From contig NZ_BAAAWU010000001.1 in the NCBI RefSeq assembly GCF_039535235.1, forward strand, positions 682,001 through 746,000: 64,000 bases of DNA, read 5' to 3'. Source of the stretch: Streptomyces roseoviridis (GTDB lineage Bacteria; Actinomycetota; Actinomycetes; Streptomycetales; Streptomycetaceae). Positions within the stretch are counted from its first letter, which is position 1; each line of letters begins with the position of its first letter. Below the pieces are notes generated by a model that saw nothing but the letters and a program-made list of their open reading frames with translations, was not told the origin of the DNA and made no database searches. The translations under genes were made by a program, and so were the position numbers. Shown piece by piece: positions 17,211 to 26,088 of the stretch.

Positions 17211-19685
17211 ATGAGAAGACCCCTGCACCTCCTGCTGGCCGCCGCACTGTCCGCGGCGACGCTCGGGCTCGTCGCCCTGCCGAGCGCCTCCGCGTCGGCC
17301 CCCCCGTCGGCGCCCGCGTCGGCACCGTCCCCCGACAACGTTGTCTCCACCGCGTCCGGCGGGCAACCCCACGCCTCCTACTGGTACCCGAACTCGATCC
17401 TGAACTGGGATCCGGCCACCGATCCCGACGCACGCTTCAACCGCTCCCGCGTGCCCCTCGCGCCCCGCGTGTCCGATCCCGCGCTGAAGGCGAACGCCAA
17501 CGCCCGCGCGGGCGAGGGCAGGATCGCCTCACTGGTGTCCTTCGCGCCGACGTCGAACAACCCGTCCCAGGGGTCACTCGACCCGCGCTACTACGCCTTC
17601 GGACACTGGCAGTACGTCGACACGCTGGTGTTCTGGGGCGGTTCCGCCGGGGAGGGCCTGATCCTGGCGCCGAACCCGACCGTGATCGACGCCGCCCACC
17701 GCAACGGCGTCAAGGTGTACGGCACGGTCTTCTTCCCGCCCACCGCCTACGGCGGCCAGATCCAGTGGGTCCGTGACTTCGTCCAGAAGTCCGGCACCCG
17801 CTACCCCGTCGCCGACAAGCTCGCCCAGGTCGCACGCCACTACGGCTTCGACGGCTGGTTCGTGAACCAGGAGACGGCCGGCGGCGACGCCGCCCTCGCG
17901 ACCGAGCTGCGCAACGCCATGCGCTACGCCCGCTCCCTCGGCCCCGTCGAGTTCATGTGGTACGACGCGATGACCGAGTCCGGATCGGTGACCTGGCAGG
18001 ACGCGCTCACCAGCGCCAACGACGCCTTCCTCCAGGAGGGTTCGCAGCGCACCAGTGACTCGATGTTCCTCGATTTCGGCTGGGACGCGGCCGACCTCGG
18101 CTCCTCCCGCACCCTGGCCCGCGGTCTGGGCCGCGCGGAGTACGAGCTGTTCGCGGGCATCGACACCGAGGCGAACGGCTACAACACCTCCGCCCCCTGG
18201 AACGCGGTCTTCCCGTCCGGACAGCCGCACACCACCTCGCTCGGCATCTACCGCCCCGAGTGGACCCACAACTCCTCGGCCGACCGCGCCGACTCCTACG
18301 CCCGCGAGGCCCGCTTCTGGGACGGCGCCAACGGCGACCCGTCGAACACCACGACGACCTCCGCCTGGAAGGGCCTCGCGCACTACGTCGCCGAGTCCTC
18401 TCCGGTCACCGCCAAACCCTTCGTCACCTCCTTCAACGCCGGCCAGGGCGACTTCCACCACTCCGCCGGAGTCCGCGTGTCCTCGGCGGGCTGGAACAAC
18501 CTGTCCCTCCAGGACGTGCCGCCCACCTACCGGTGGCTGGTGCAGTCCGCCGGGACGAAGCTCAAGCCGTCGATCGACTTCACCGACGCCTACGAAGGCG
18601 GCTCGGCGCTCCGTCTCACGGGCACGCTCGACGCCGTCAACACCGTACGGCTCTACCAGACGCGGCTGCCCGTGGCCGCCGACACCCGGCTGTCCGTGGT
18701 GGTGAAGACCCCGGCGGCCGGCCCGACCCGCCTCAAGGCGGCCGTGTCCTTCACCGACGCGCCGGCCGCCTTCACCACCCTGGACCTCGGCTCCACCACC
18801 ACGGCCGGCTGGGAGCGCAAGACCCTCGACCTGTCCGCGTACGCCGGTCGCACGGTGGCGCAGATCGGTCTCCAGACCACGGGCACGGCGTCCGCGTACG
18901 ACATCAGGGTGGGCCAGATCGCGCTGTACGACGGCACGGTGGACGCCCCGGCGGCACCGACCGCGCCGGTCGTCCTCGGCGCGAGCGACACCGGCGCGGG
19001 CACCAAGTCGCTGCGGATGGCCTGGACGGCCTCCGCGCCAGGGCCCGGCACCGGTGCGGTGCACCACTACGAGGTCCACCGCCGCAACGCGGACGGCTCC
19101 CGCACCTTCCTGGGCGCCACCCCCAACGACAGCTACTTCGTGCCGAAGCTGGAGCGGGCGGGCACGGAGACGTCGACGACGCTGGACGTGGAGGCGGTCT
19201 CCACCGAGTTCGGCCGCTCCCCCGCCGCGAGCACCACGGTCACCTGGTCGGCGACCGCCGACGCCAACCTCGCGCTGAACCGGCCGGCGACGGCCTCCGG
19301 GCAGTGCAACTCGTCGGAGACGCCGGCCAAGGCCGTCAACGGCAGCGCCTCGGGCGGCAACACCGACAAATGGTGCACGACGACCTCCGCCAAGTGGCTG
19401 GAGGTGGACCTCGGAGCGGCCCGCACCCTGAACCGCTTCGTGGTGAAGCACGCGGCGGCGGGCGGCGAGAGCGCGAGCTGGAACACGCGGGACTTCCGCC
19501 TGGAGGTCCGTGACGGCGCGAGCGCACCGTGGACCACGGTCGCGACCGTCACCGGCAACACGGCGGCGACCACGACGCACCCGGTCTCCGTGACGGCCCG
19601 GCACGTCCGCCTGGTGATCACCACACCGACCCAGACCTCGGATCCGGCGGCCAGGATCTACGAGTTCGAGGCCTGGGGGTCGTAG
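17211..19685 (+). CDS. Secreted endo-beta-N-acetylglucosaminidase, GH85
   Basis: An 824-residue exoenzyme with a signal peptide of about 30 residues ending 'ALPSASASA'. The GH85 barrel spans about 60-430; 'FDGWFVNQET' contains Asn219 and Glu221, the Asn-x-Glu pair that assists and acid-catalyses in GH85 enzymes. A beta-sandwich and a fibronectin-like region (about 440-680) follow. The C-terminal F5/8-type (CBM32) domain starts 'NLALNRPATASGQC'. It cleaves the chitobiose core of N-glycans on glycoproteins outside the cell, leaving one GlcNAc on the protein. It sits beside a matching importer and cytoplasmic mannosidases and shares the candidate operator. Confidence 0.93.
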   Translation: MRRPLHLLLAAALSAATLGLVALPSASASAPPSAPASAPSPDNVVSTASGGQPHASYWYPNSILNWDPATDPDARFNRSRVPLAPRVSDPALKANANARAGEGRIASLVSFAPTSNNPSQGSLDPRYYAFGHWQYVDTLVFWGGSAGEGLILAPNPTVIDAAHRNGVKVYGTVFFPPTAYGGQIQWVRDFVQKSGTRYPVADKLAQVARHYGFDGWFVNQETAGGDAALATELRNAMRYARSLGPVEFMWYDAMTESGSVTWQDALTSANDAFLQEGSQRTSDSMFLDFGWDAADLGSSRTLARGLGRAEYELFAGIDTEANGYNTSAPWNAVFPSGQPHTTSLGIYRPEWTHNSSADRADSYAREARFWDGANGDPSNTTTTSAWKGLAHYVAESSPVTAKPFVTSFNAGQGDFHHSAGVRVSSAGWNNLSLQDVPPTYRWLVQSAGTKLKPSIDFTDAYEGGSALRLTGTLDAVNTVRLYQTRLPVAADTRLSVVVKTPAAGPTRLKAAVSFTDAPAAFTTLDLGSTTTAGWERKTLDLSAYAGRTVAQIGLQTTGTASAYDIRVGQIALYDGTVDAPAAPTAPVVLGASDTGAGTKSLRMAWTASAPGPGTGAVHHYEVHRRNADGSRTFLGATPNDSYFVPKLERAGTETSTTLDVEAVSTEFGRSPAASTTVTWSATADANLALNRPATASGQCNSSETPAKAVNGSASGGNTDKWCTTTSAKWLEVDLGAARTLNRFVVKHAAAGGESASWNTRDFRLEVRDGASAPWTTVATVTGNTAATTTHPVSVTARHVRLVITTPTQTSDPAARIYEFEAWGS

Positions 19686-19710
19686 CCCGGGGACGCCGAC
19701 ACGTCGGGCG

Positions 19711-19737
19711 CCGTCCCCACCCCGAGCGTGGGGACGG
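19711..19737 (+). terminator. Hairpin terminator after GH85 gene
   Basis: CCGTCCCCAC pairs perfectly with GTGGGGACGG around a 7-base loop, 26 bases past the GH85 stop, and lies between convergent genes. Confidence 0.75.
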
Positions 19738-19790
19738 GGCGCGCGCCCCGCGTGGACCGCGCCGACGGCTGCGCGTTCACGCGGCCCCGG

Positions 19791-21035
19791 TCAGCCTTGC
19801 CGGCCGGGGCCGTCGCGGCGCATCTCGTAGCGCCAGACCTCGTCGAGTTCGTACTCGTGCGGCGTGCCGGGCGGGGCCGGCGGGAGGCGTCGGTCGCCCT
19901 CGACGCAGCGTTCGTCGTCGTGGCGGGCGAGGCCGTGGACGGCGGCGACGCGGACCCGGCGGACCGGGTCGTCCAGGAGCCGGGCCATGGCGTCGGCGAG
20001 GGCGGGGGTCCGGTCCTTGCCGGAGGCGAGGGTGGAGCAGGCGCGCTGCCGGACGTCGGCGTCGGGGTCGGTCAGCAGGGCGAGCAGCGTGTCGCGGACC
20101 GCTGGGGCGAAGGCCGGGGCGCCGGTGTCGAAGCCCGCGGCGACGGCGTGCCGCACGCGGGCGTCCCGGTGCTCCGCGTGCGGCAGGAGGGCCGCGTCGA
20201 CGTGCGGGGACGGTTGCTCGGACAGGCCGACGAGCAGCTCGGCGAGCACGGCGGGGTCCTCCTCGGCGGCCGCCCAGTCCGTGAACAGCCCGAGGGCGGG
20301 GGCCGCGAAGGGGTCCTCGTCCCGTTCGTCGAAGAGGTGGATCAGACGCAGCACCTCGGCGCCGAAGAGCCGGTGTACGGGGTCGGGGTGGGTGCGCAGG
20401 GCCCGCGCCGCCCGCCAGGTGTCCTCGTCGCGGCGCTGGGCGAGGAGCGTCACGGACGACGACCAGGCGGGGTGCTCCTGGCGGGGGCGGCTGAGCGCGC
20501 GTTCCCTCAGCTCGTCGAAGGGGAGGACGGTGCCGAGCCGGGCCTCCAGGTCCGTGAGGACGGCGGGGTGCCCGTCGCGTACGGTCGCCCCGCCGAGCGC
20601 GAGCTCGTCGACGAGGTGGAACTCGCCGTCCCGGACGCGGGTGCGGGCCGCCGGGCCGGGCGCGCCCGTGCGGCGCCGCAGTTCGGCTTCGGTGCCGGTC
20701 TCGTACCAGTGCCGCGCGAGGTCGCGCGCCTCCCGCAGCTCGGCCTCGCCGGTGGGTTGCCCCCGCCGGCCGCTGAGCACGGCCTCGACCAGCGCCGGGG
20801 AGCCGGAGTCGACCGCCTTGTGCAAGGGCCGTGCGCCGTCCGGTCCGTGGCGCCGGCGGTCGGCGCCGTGTTCGACGAGGAGTCGGGCGGCGGGTGCGGC
20901 ACGGCACTCGATCGCCACGCAGAGGGCCGGGGATCCGGAGGCGTCGCGTACGTCGGGGTCGGCGCCCGCCAGGAGCAGGTGTTCCACGGCGTCGGTGTCC
21001 CCCGCCCGTAGGGCCGATATGAGCATGGCTTCCAC
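19791..21035 (-). CDS. Ankyrin and HEAT repeat protein
   Basis: A 414-residue soluble repeat protein. Residues 1-90 carry ankyrin repeats ('GDTDAVEHLLLAGADPDVRD', 'SPALCVAIECRAAPAARLL'). Residues 170-390 are HEAT-like alpha-repeats ('DPDADVRQRACSTLASG', 'DPVRRVRVAAVHGLARH'). Such repeats bind other proteins; no catalytic motif is seen. The GTG start follows GAAGGAACCAC, and it is 13 bases after the ABC exporter gene, so co-transcribed. Function unknown; possibly an accessory or immunity-like partner of the exporter, which is only a guess. Confidence 0.8.
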   Translation of the reverse strand: MEAMLISALRAGDTDAVEHLLLAGADPDVRDASGSPALCVAIECRAAPAARLLVEHGADRRRHGPDGARPLHKAVDSGSPALVEAVLSGRRGQPTGEAELREARDLARHWYETGTEAELRRRTGAPGPAARTRVRDGEFHLVDELALGGATVRDGHPAVLTDLEARLGTVLPFDELRERALSRPRQEHPAWSSSVTLLAQRRDEDTWRAARALRTHPDPVHRLFGAEVLRLIHLFDERDEDPFAAPALGLFTDWAAAEEDPAVLAELLVGLSEQPSPHVDAALLPHAEHRDARVRHAVAAGFDTGAPAFAPAVRDTLLALLTDPDADVRQRACSTLASGKDRTPALADAMARLLDDPVRRVRVAAVHGLARHDDERCVEGDRRLPPAPPGTPHEYELDEVWRYEMRRDGPGRQG

Positions 21036-21048
21036 GTGGTTCCTTCGT

Positions 21049-22881
21049 TCAGTGCGCCGCGGCCGGGGCGGCCGGGGCGTCGTCGAGGAAGCCGCCCGAC
21101 TGGTGCTGCCACAGCTTCGCGTACGGTCCGTCGGCGAGGAGCAGTTCCTGGTGGGTGCCCTGTTCGACGACGTGTCCCCGGTCGAGGACGACCAGCCGGT
21201 CCATGCCGGCGACGGTGCTGAGGCGGTGTGCGACGACGAGCGCGGTGCGTCCCTCCATGAGCCGCCACAGGGCGTCCTGCACGAGGATCTCACTTTCGGA
21301 GTCGAGGGCGCTGGTGGCCTCGTCGAGCAGCAGGATCGGGGCGTCGCGGAGGATCGCGCGGGCGAGGGCGACGCGCTGGCGCTGGCCGCCGGAGAGTTTC
21401 ACCCCGCGCTCGCCGACCATCGTGTCGAAGCCGTCCGGCAGCGCGTCGGCGAACTCGGTGACGTGGGCGGCCTCGGCGGCGCGCCGGATCTCGGCGTCGG
21501 TGGCGCCGGGGCGGGCGAAGGCGATGTTCTCCCGCAGGGTGCGGTGGAACATCGCCGGTTCCTGGGGTACGTACGCGATCAGGCTGCGCAGGTCGGCCTG
21601 GGCCATCCGGCTGATGTCCTGGCCGCCGATCAGGATGCGGCCGGCGTCGACGTCGGTCATGCGCAGGAGCAGCCGGGTGAGGGTGGTCTTGCCGCCGCCG
21701 GAGCGGCCGACGAGGCCGAGCCGGGTGCCGCTGGGCACGTCGAGGTCGAGGTCCTCGAAGAGCGGCTTGCCGCCCCCGTGGGTGAAGGTCACGCGCTCGA
21801 ACCGGACGTCGGCGGCGCGGGGCGAGCGCAGGGGCTCGGGCGACTCGGGGTCGGTCACGGTCGGCGGGGTGCGCAGGAGTTCGGTGAACTGGGCGGCCTC
21901 CGTCATCGAGCTCTCCAGTCGGCGGTAGATCTGGTTGAACTCGAACATGATCCGGGTCGCGTTGGAGTAGTAGGTGAAGGCGACGATGACCGCCTCCACG
22001 CCGTGCTGTCCGGCGCCGAGGGACAGGGCGACGACGAGGCCGAGGACGTTGGTCAGTACGGACAGGGGCGCGACCAGCGTGTCGATGCGGAGGTTTCCGT
22101 AGTCCCACGAGCGCAGGGTGAGCCGTCGGGACTCGGCGACGCGGGAGCGGTGCTCGGCCGCCTCGCGCTCCTCGGCGGCGAAGGCGCGGACCGTGTCCAT
22201 GTTCATCAGGCTGTCGGCGACGTGTCCCGACACCCGGGCGATGGCCTCCTCCCGTTCGCCGACGAGCGCTTGGCGGCGGCGGATCAGCGGTGTCACGCAC
22301 ACGGCCGTGAGGGCGATCATCACCAGGAGGCCGACGACGAGCAGCGGCTCGTACGTCCACAGGACCACGGACGCGAAGGCGAGCGGCACGAAGCTGCCCA
22401 TGACGTTGAAGGTGAGGGTGTCGACGAACTCCTCGAAGCGCGAGGCGAAGCTGAGGACGCGTTTGGTGAGCGACCCGGCGAAGTTGTCGTGGAAGAACGC
22501 CGCGTCCTTGGCGAAGAGTTCGTCCATGCCGATGATGTAGAGGTGCTCGATGCCACGGGCGTCGAGGCGGTTGAGGCAGTGCAGTCCGACGCGCCACAGC
22601 GCTTCGGAGAGCAGCAGGACCCCGGCGAAGGCGAGGACGTACGGCAGCATCGCGCCGAGTCCGGTGGCCTGGCCGCCGTCGCCGCTCCCGGCGATGTGTC
22701 CGACGAGTTTCGCGACGAGCAGCGGCGCGATGTAGGCGATGCCGATGTTGCCGAGGGCCGGGAGCAGCATCGCGGGTGCGGTCAGCCACCGCAGGCGGGC
22801 CAACTCCCGGCCGTAGTAGCGCAGTGCGAGGAGGACCGGGCCTTGGCCCGGTGGACTTCCTTGTGATTCGGGCGTTCCCAT
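21049..22881 (-). CDS. ABC transporter, fused membrane and ATPase domains
   Basis: A 610-residue half-size exporter with six helices (about 30-320). The nucleotide-binding domain has Walker A 'GRSGGGKTT', signature 'LSGGQ', Walker B 'ILLLDEATSALD' and the switch His in 'VVAHRLST'. It works as a dimer and exports lipids, peptides or drugs; the substrate is not evident. The start MGTPESQGSP is preferred as later Met lie inside the first helix. It is followed by the ankyrin/HEAT gene after 13 bases. Confidence 0.92.
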   Translation of the reverse strand: MGTPESQGSPPGQGPVLLALRYYGRELARLRWLTAPAMLLPALGNIGIAYIAPLLVAKLVGHIAGSGDGGQATGLGAMLPYVLAFAGVLLLSEALWRVGLHCLNRLDARGIEHLYIIGMDELFAKDAAFFHDNFAGSLTKRVLSFASRFEEFVDTLTFNVMGSFVPLAFASVVLWTYEPLLVVGLLVMIALTAVCVTPLIRRRQALVGEREEAIARVSGHVADSLMNMDTVRAFAAEEREAAEHRSRVAESRRLTLRSWDYGNLRIDTLVAPLSVLTNVLGLVVALSLGAGQHGVEAVIVAFTYYSNATRIMFEFNQIYRRLESSMTEAAQFTELLRTPPTVTDPESPEPLRSPRAADVRFERVTFTHGGGKPLFEDLDLDVPSGTRLGLVGRSGGGKTTLTRLLLRMTDVDAGRILIGGQDISRMAQADLRSLIAYVPQEPAMFHRTLRENIAFARPGATDAEIRRAAEAAHVTEFADALPDGFDTMVGERGVKLSGGQRQRVALARAILRDAPILLLDEATSALDSESEILVQDALWRLMEGRTALVVAHRLSTVAGMDRLVVLDRGHVVEQGTHQELLLADGPYAKLWQHQSGGFLDDAPAAPAAAH

Positions 22882-23042
22882 TCCAACCCTGTCTTGTCGG
22901 GCTTTCAGGTCAGAATGGGGAGTGTCCCGCACGGCCGCCCGCACGGTCCAAGCGTTTTTTCCGGCCATGCGACGGCGGCCGGCGGCCGTTCGCCCGCCGC
23001 CGTCCCGCGGCCGTCCCGCCGCTGTCCCGCCGCTGTCCGCCG

Positions 23043-23441
23043 TCAGCCGGCGGCCGGGACGCGCAGCGCGAGGCAGGCCCGCAGGGCGCAGTCGACGTGG
23101 GCGCCGAGGCCGGGTTCGGGGGCGAGCACGGCGAGGCGGTGCATGGTGAGCGCCGCTTCCCAGGCCGAGGTCTTGGCGAGGGAGTTCCCCCAGGAGACGG
23201 CTTCGAGCCGGGCCCAGAGATGGGCGCCGAAGCCGAGGTGAATCGTTCCTGCCCGGGACTCCTCCTCCTCCAGCGCGTGGCGCACCGCGGTCAGGAACGT
23301 GACGGCGTCCCCCGGCCCCAGCGCGTCGATGACGATGCGGAGGTAGGGGGCGATGAGACCGGTCGCCTCCGGCCAGTCGGCCTCGTCGCCGAAACGCTCG
23401 CGCAGTCGTACGTCCAGCGGATGTCCCATGTGGTTGGTCAT
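23043..23441 (-). CDS. Hypothetical protein
   Basis: A 132-residue soluble protein that I do not recognise. It is helical, with 'DAVTFLTAVRHALEEEE' near residue 45 and a region rich in His, Trp and Leu ('HLGFGAHLWARLEAVSWGN', residues 69-87). No signal peptide. It lies between the ABC exporter gene and the aquaporin remnant, so it may be a fragment of a displaced gene, though codon use looks normal and the frame is clean. Confidence 0.55.
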   Translation of the reverse strand: MTNHMGHPLDVRLRERFGDEADWPEATGLIAPYLRIVIDALGPGDAVTFLTAVRHALEEEESRAGTIHLGFGAHLWARLEAVSWGNSLAKTSAWEAALTMHRLAVLAPEPGLGAHVDCALRACLALRVPAAG

Positions 23442-23790
23442 GGATGCACAGATACGTTTCCTCGGGTTCTGTACAGCGCCACGACACGCGGTACGGGACC
23501 TCCGCCGCCCGTATGGAGTGCCGGTCCTCCGTCAGCCGCAGGAAGGTGCGGGGCGGGTCGTGCCGAGCTGGACGAGGGCCGGGGCGACCGCCCTCGTCCA
23601 GGCGCGATGCCCGCGAAGGTGTCGGTGACGGCACGGCCGGCCGTCACCGCCGGGTTCGCGAACGAGGCCGAGGACGTGAACCAGTGGGCGGCGCCGATGT
23701 ACGCGCCCGCCACGGCGACGGGTGCGATGCGCAGGCGTGTCGTACGGGCCGGCCCGGGGACCAGCAGGACCAGGCCGGCGGTCGGCACGA
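23440..23790 (-). pseudogene. Aquaporin (MIP family) remnant
   Basis: In one frame, roughly 23782-23600, the translation reads 'GAYIGAAHWFTSSASFANPAV' (split here at 20) followed by 'TAGRAVTDTFAGIAP'. This is the second half of an actinobacterial MIP channel, with its second Asn-Pro-Ala pore box. After 'FAGIAP' the reading frame and similarity are lost, and the first NPA half is absent. A short frame beginning at 23874 overlaps the TerC stop (ATGA) and runs into the remnant in another phase, so the original gene may have been coupled to TerC. Confidence 0.75.
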
Positions 23791-23870
23791 CTCGCCGAGG
23801 AACAGGTTTCGGGCCGGGCGGTCGTACGTGGACCACCGCACGAGCGGTCCGCCGAACCCGGGCGTCGTGG

Positions 23871-24932
23871 TCATGACGGGTCCGTGGTGTGCGGGCTGCG
23901 GGTGGCAGCGGGCCGCTGGGGTGCGGGAGCGGCGGTCGGCCGACCCGTTTCACCGGTTTCGCCTCCCTCGGTGTCGGCGGCCTGGTCGTCGGTGTGGGTG
24001 GTCTGGCCTCGCGTGGCGATCAGGGACCAGGCGATGGAGACGGTGATGGTGAGGGCGATGACGCCGAGAGTGACGGGGATGGGGAGCTTGCCGACGGGAG
24101 TCTCGGACAGGATGAGCTTGACGCCGGCGAAGACGAGGAGGACCGCCAGTCCGTAGTGGAGGTAGGCGAAGCGGCGCAGCAGTCCGGCGAGGCAGAAGTA
24201 CAGGCTCCGCAGGCCCAGGACGGCGAAGGCGTTGGCGGTCCACACCAGGAAGGTGTCGGTGGTGATCGCCAGGACGGCGGCGACGGAGTCGACGGCGAAG
24301 ATCAGGTCGGTGGCCTCGACCGCGACCAGGACCACGAACAGCAGCGTCGCGATGCGCTTGCCGCTGATGCGGACGAAGAACTTGTCGCCGTGGAACCTCG
24401 CGTCGGTGGGGACGAGTTTCCTGACCAGGCGGACGACGGGGTTGCGGTCGGGGTGGACCTCTTCGTCCTTGGAGACGGCCATCTTCCAACCGGTCCAGAT
24501 CAGGAACGCACCGAAGAGGTACGCGGTCCAGAAGAACACCTGAAGCAGTTCGGCGCCGACGAAGATGAACACCAGCCGGGCCGCCAACGCCCCGAGGACG
24601 CCCCAGAAGAGGACCTTGTGCTGGTAGGCGTCGGGAACGGCGAAGAAGGAGAAGACCAGCGCGAAGACGAAGACGTTGTCGATCGACAGGGCCTTCTCGA
24701 TCAGGTAGCCGGCGTAGTAGGTGGAGGACACCTCACCGCCCTGCCACGCCAGCAGGATCAGGCCGAAGCCCAGGCCGATGGCGATCCAGACACCACTCCA
24801 GACCGCGGCTTCCTTGAAGCCGATGACGTGGTTGTCGCGGTGGGCGATCAGGTCGACGGCGAGCATCACACAGATGCCGGCCGTGACGGCGGCCCACACC
24901 CACAACGGGACCGTGAACGACAGGTCATTCAT
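23871..24932 (-). CDS. TerC family integral membrane protein
   Basis: A 353-residue protein with about nine helices. The metal-associated TerC motifs are present: 'IEKALSIDNVFVFALVF' near residue 80 and 'VAVEATDLIFAVDSVAAVLAIT' near 205. A cytosolic tail of about 45 residues follows. TerC proteins are implicated in tellurite resistance and in Mn(II) or calcium handling across the membrane. The ATG overlaps the upstream Usp-like stop (ATGA), so the two are translationally coupled. Expression is probably controlled from the palindromic region at 25559. Confidence 0.92.
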   Translation of the reverse strand: MNDLSFTVPLWVWAAVTAGICVMLAVDLIAHRDNHVIGFKEAAVWSGVWIAIGLGFGLILLAWQGGEVSSTYYAGYLIEKALSIDNVFVFALVFSFFAVPDAYQHKVLFWGVLGALAARLVFIFVGAELLQVFFWTAYLFGAFLIWTGWKMAVSKDEEVHPDRNPVVRLVRKLVPTDARFHGDKFFVRISGKRIATLLFVVLVAVEATDLIFAVDSVAAVLAITTDTFLVWTANAFAVLGLRSLYFCLAGLLRRFAYLHYGLAVLLVFAGVKLILSETPVGKLPIPVTLGVIALTITVSIAWSLIATRGQTTHTDDQAADTEGGETGETGRPTAAPAPQRPAATRSPHTTDPS

Positions 24933-25483
24933 CGCGAAACGTTTCCTCTCCAGGAGCCGGACGGCCGGTCGGCCGCGGGCGGCGCGGACGGTTGCAGGGG
25001 CACCCACGAGGCGGGCGCGACGGCGTGGACGAACGGGCCGCCGCGCAGGGCCGCGGCCTCGATCAGGGTGTGGGCGTCGATCCCGTGCGGGCCGTGGCGC
25101 GAGGCCAGCACGTCGGGGGCCCGGTGACGGCCGGCCAGCGCCAACAGCTCCTTGGCCGCCGCCAGCCGCGAACCCCGGCCCACCGGGAGGTGGAAGACCT
25201 CGGGGATGCGGCCGGTGGGGTGCGGGCCGACCTTGGGCATGACCCGGGCCAGGACCGCCCGCACCGGCGCGGAGGCCGGGCCGGCGGAGCGGCGCACGTG
25301 CGGGGGCATCACGGCGATCAGCAGCAGCGGGACGCGGCGGGCGAGCGCCATGCGGGCGGCGGCCTCGGCCACGGCGACATCGTCGAGGCGGTCGGTGAGC
25401 ACCGCCGCCACCGGCTGGACCAGACCCGCACCTGGGGGGCGGTGGACGCTGTCGCGTGCGGGGTGGGAGATCGGTCGGGTCAT
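24929..25483 (-). CDS. Universal stress protein-like protein
   Basis: A 184-residue protein with the alternating strand/helix order of a UspA fold ('VQPVAAVLTDRLDDVAVAEA', 'RVPLLLIAVMPP', then 'APDVLASRHGPHG'). The classical G-x2-G-x9-G ATP loop is degenerate, so ATP binding is doubtful. First gene of the operon with TerC, divergent from the winged-helix gene at 25633. Confidence 0.65.
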   Translation of the reverse strand: MTRPISHPARDSVHRPPGAGLVQPVAAVLTDRLDDVAVAEAAARMALARRVPLLLIAVMPPHVRRSAGPASAPVRAVLARVMPKVGPHPTGRIPEVFHLPVGRGSRLAAAKELLALAGRHRAPDVLASRHGPHGIDAHTLIEAAALRGGPFVHAVAPASWVPLQPSAPPAADRPSGSWRGNVSR

Positions 25484-25558
25484 GGCGCTGCCCGCCTTCC
25501 TGAACGGGAGGAATCCCCTCCAGCGTCACCCTCCGACCGGACATGCGTCAACAATTAC

Positions 25559-25574
25559 GCGAAAACTTTTTCGC
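25559..25574. promoter_or_regulatory. Palindrome GCGAAAACTTTTTCGC in divergent region
   Basis: Arms GCGAAAA/TTTTCGC around CT, flanked by ATTA and TAAT offset by one base. A second inverted repeat, GGTTCGC (25582-25588) and GCGAACC (25605-25611), follows. A minus-strand TTGACG (25551-25546) that could serve the Usp/TerC operon abuts it. The AT-rich islet is striking in this GC-rich DNA and is a likely regulator site. Confidence 0.65.
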
Positions 25575-25632
25575 TAATAAAGGTTCGCACGAGTGGATGA
25601 ATACGCGAACCAGGCTTCGTATGATGGAGGTC

Positions 25633-25989
25633 ATGAGCAGCTCATCGGCACGCGGCGACCAATGGACGTTCCTGACCAATCACGCGCGGGTGCTGCTGTG
25701 GCTCGCCCGCGACCCGGAAGTGCGGCTGCGGGACGTGGCAGCCGGCATCGGCATCACCGAGCGGGCGGTGCAGATCATCGTCGCCGACCTGGAGGCGGCC
25801 GGGTACCTCACCCGGACCCGGGTGGGCCGCCGCAACCGCTACACCATCGACTCCAGCGTCGCCCTGCGCCACCCGCTGGAGGCCGACCACCCCGTCGGCG
25901 ACCTCCTGGGCGCCTTCCTCCACCGCGAGGACGCCCCGGACGCCCCGGACACCGAGCAAGCCGAGGCGGAGGCGGCCCTACGGCCGTGA
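25633..25989 (+). CDS. Small winged-helix (MarR/ArsR-like) regulator
   Basis: A 118-residue protein. The helix-turn-helix reads 'VRLRDVAAGIGITERAVQII' with the wing 'YLTRTRVGRRNRY'. An acidic C-terminal tail follows. It resembles streptomycete regulators starting 'DQWTFLTNHARVLL'. Start codons at 25621, 25624 and 25633 are all possible; 25633 is chosen from the conserved start of the domain, though the GGAGG before it is very close. It is divergent from the Usp/TerC operon and may bind the palindrome between them. Confidence 0.8.
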   Translation: MSSSSARGDQWTFLTNHARVLLWLARDPEVRLRDVAAGIGITERAVQIIVADLEAAGYLTRTRVGRRNRYTIDSSVALRHPLEADHPVGDLLGAFLHREDAPDAPDTEQAEAEAALRP

Positions 25990-26088
25990 CCGGGCATCCG
26001 CTGCCACCGGGGGGCGAGAGGTCCACCGGCACGAGGCGGACCGCAGCGCCCCGCTCATGATCGGCGAACCCTTCAGCGAACCCCTGCT

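Noticed and set aside
22951..23004. Hairpin at 22971-23004 with a nearby T run as terminator of the 23043 gene.
   Set aside because: The T run lies on the wrong side for the minus-strand gene, giving an A run after the stem; the stem alone is weak evidence.
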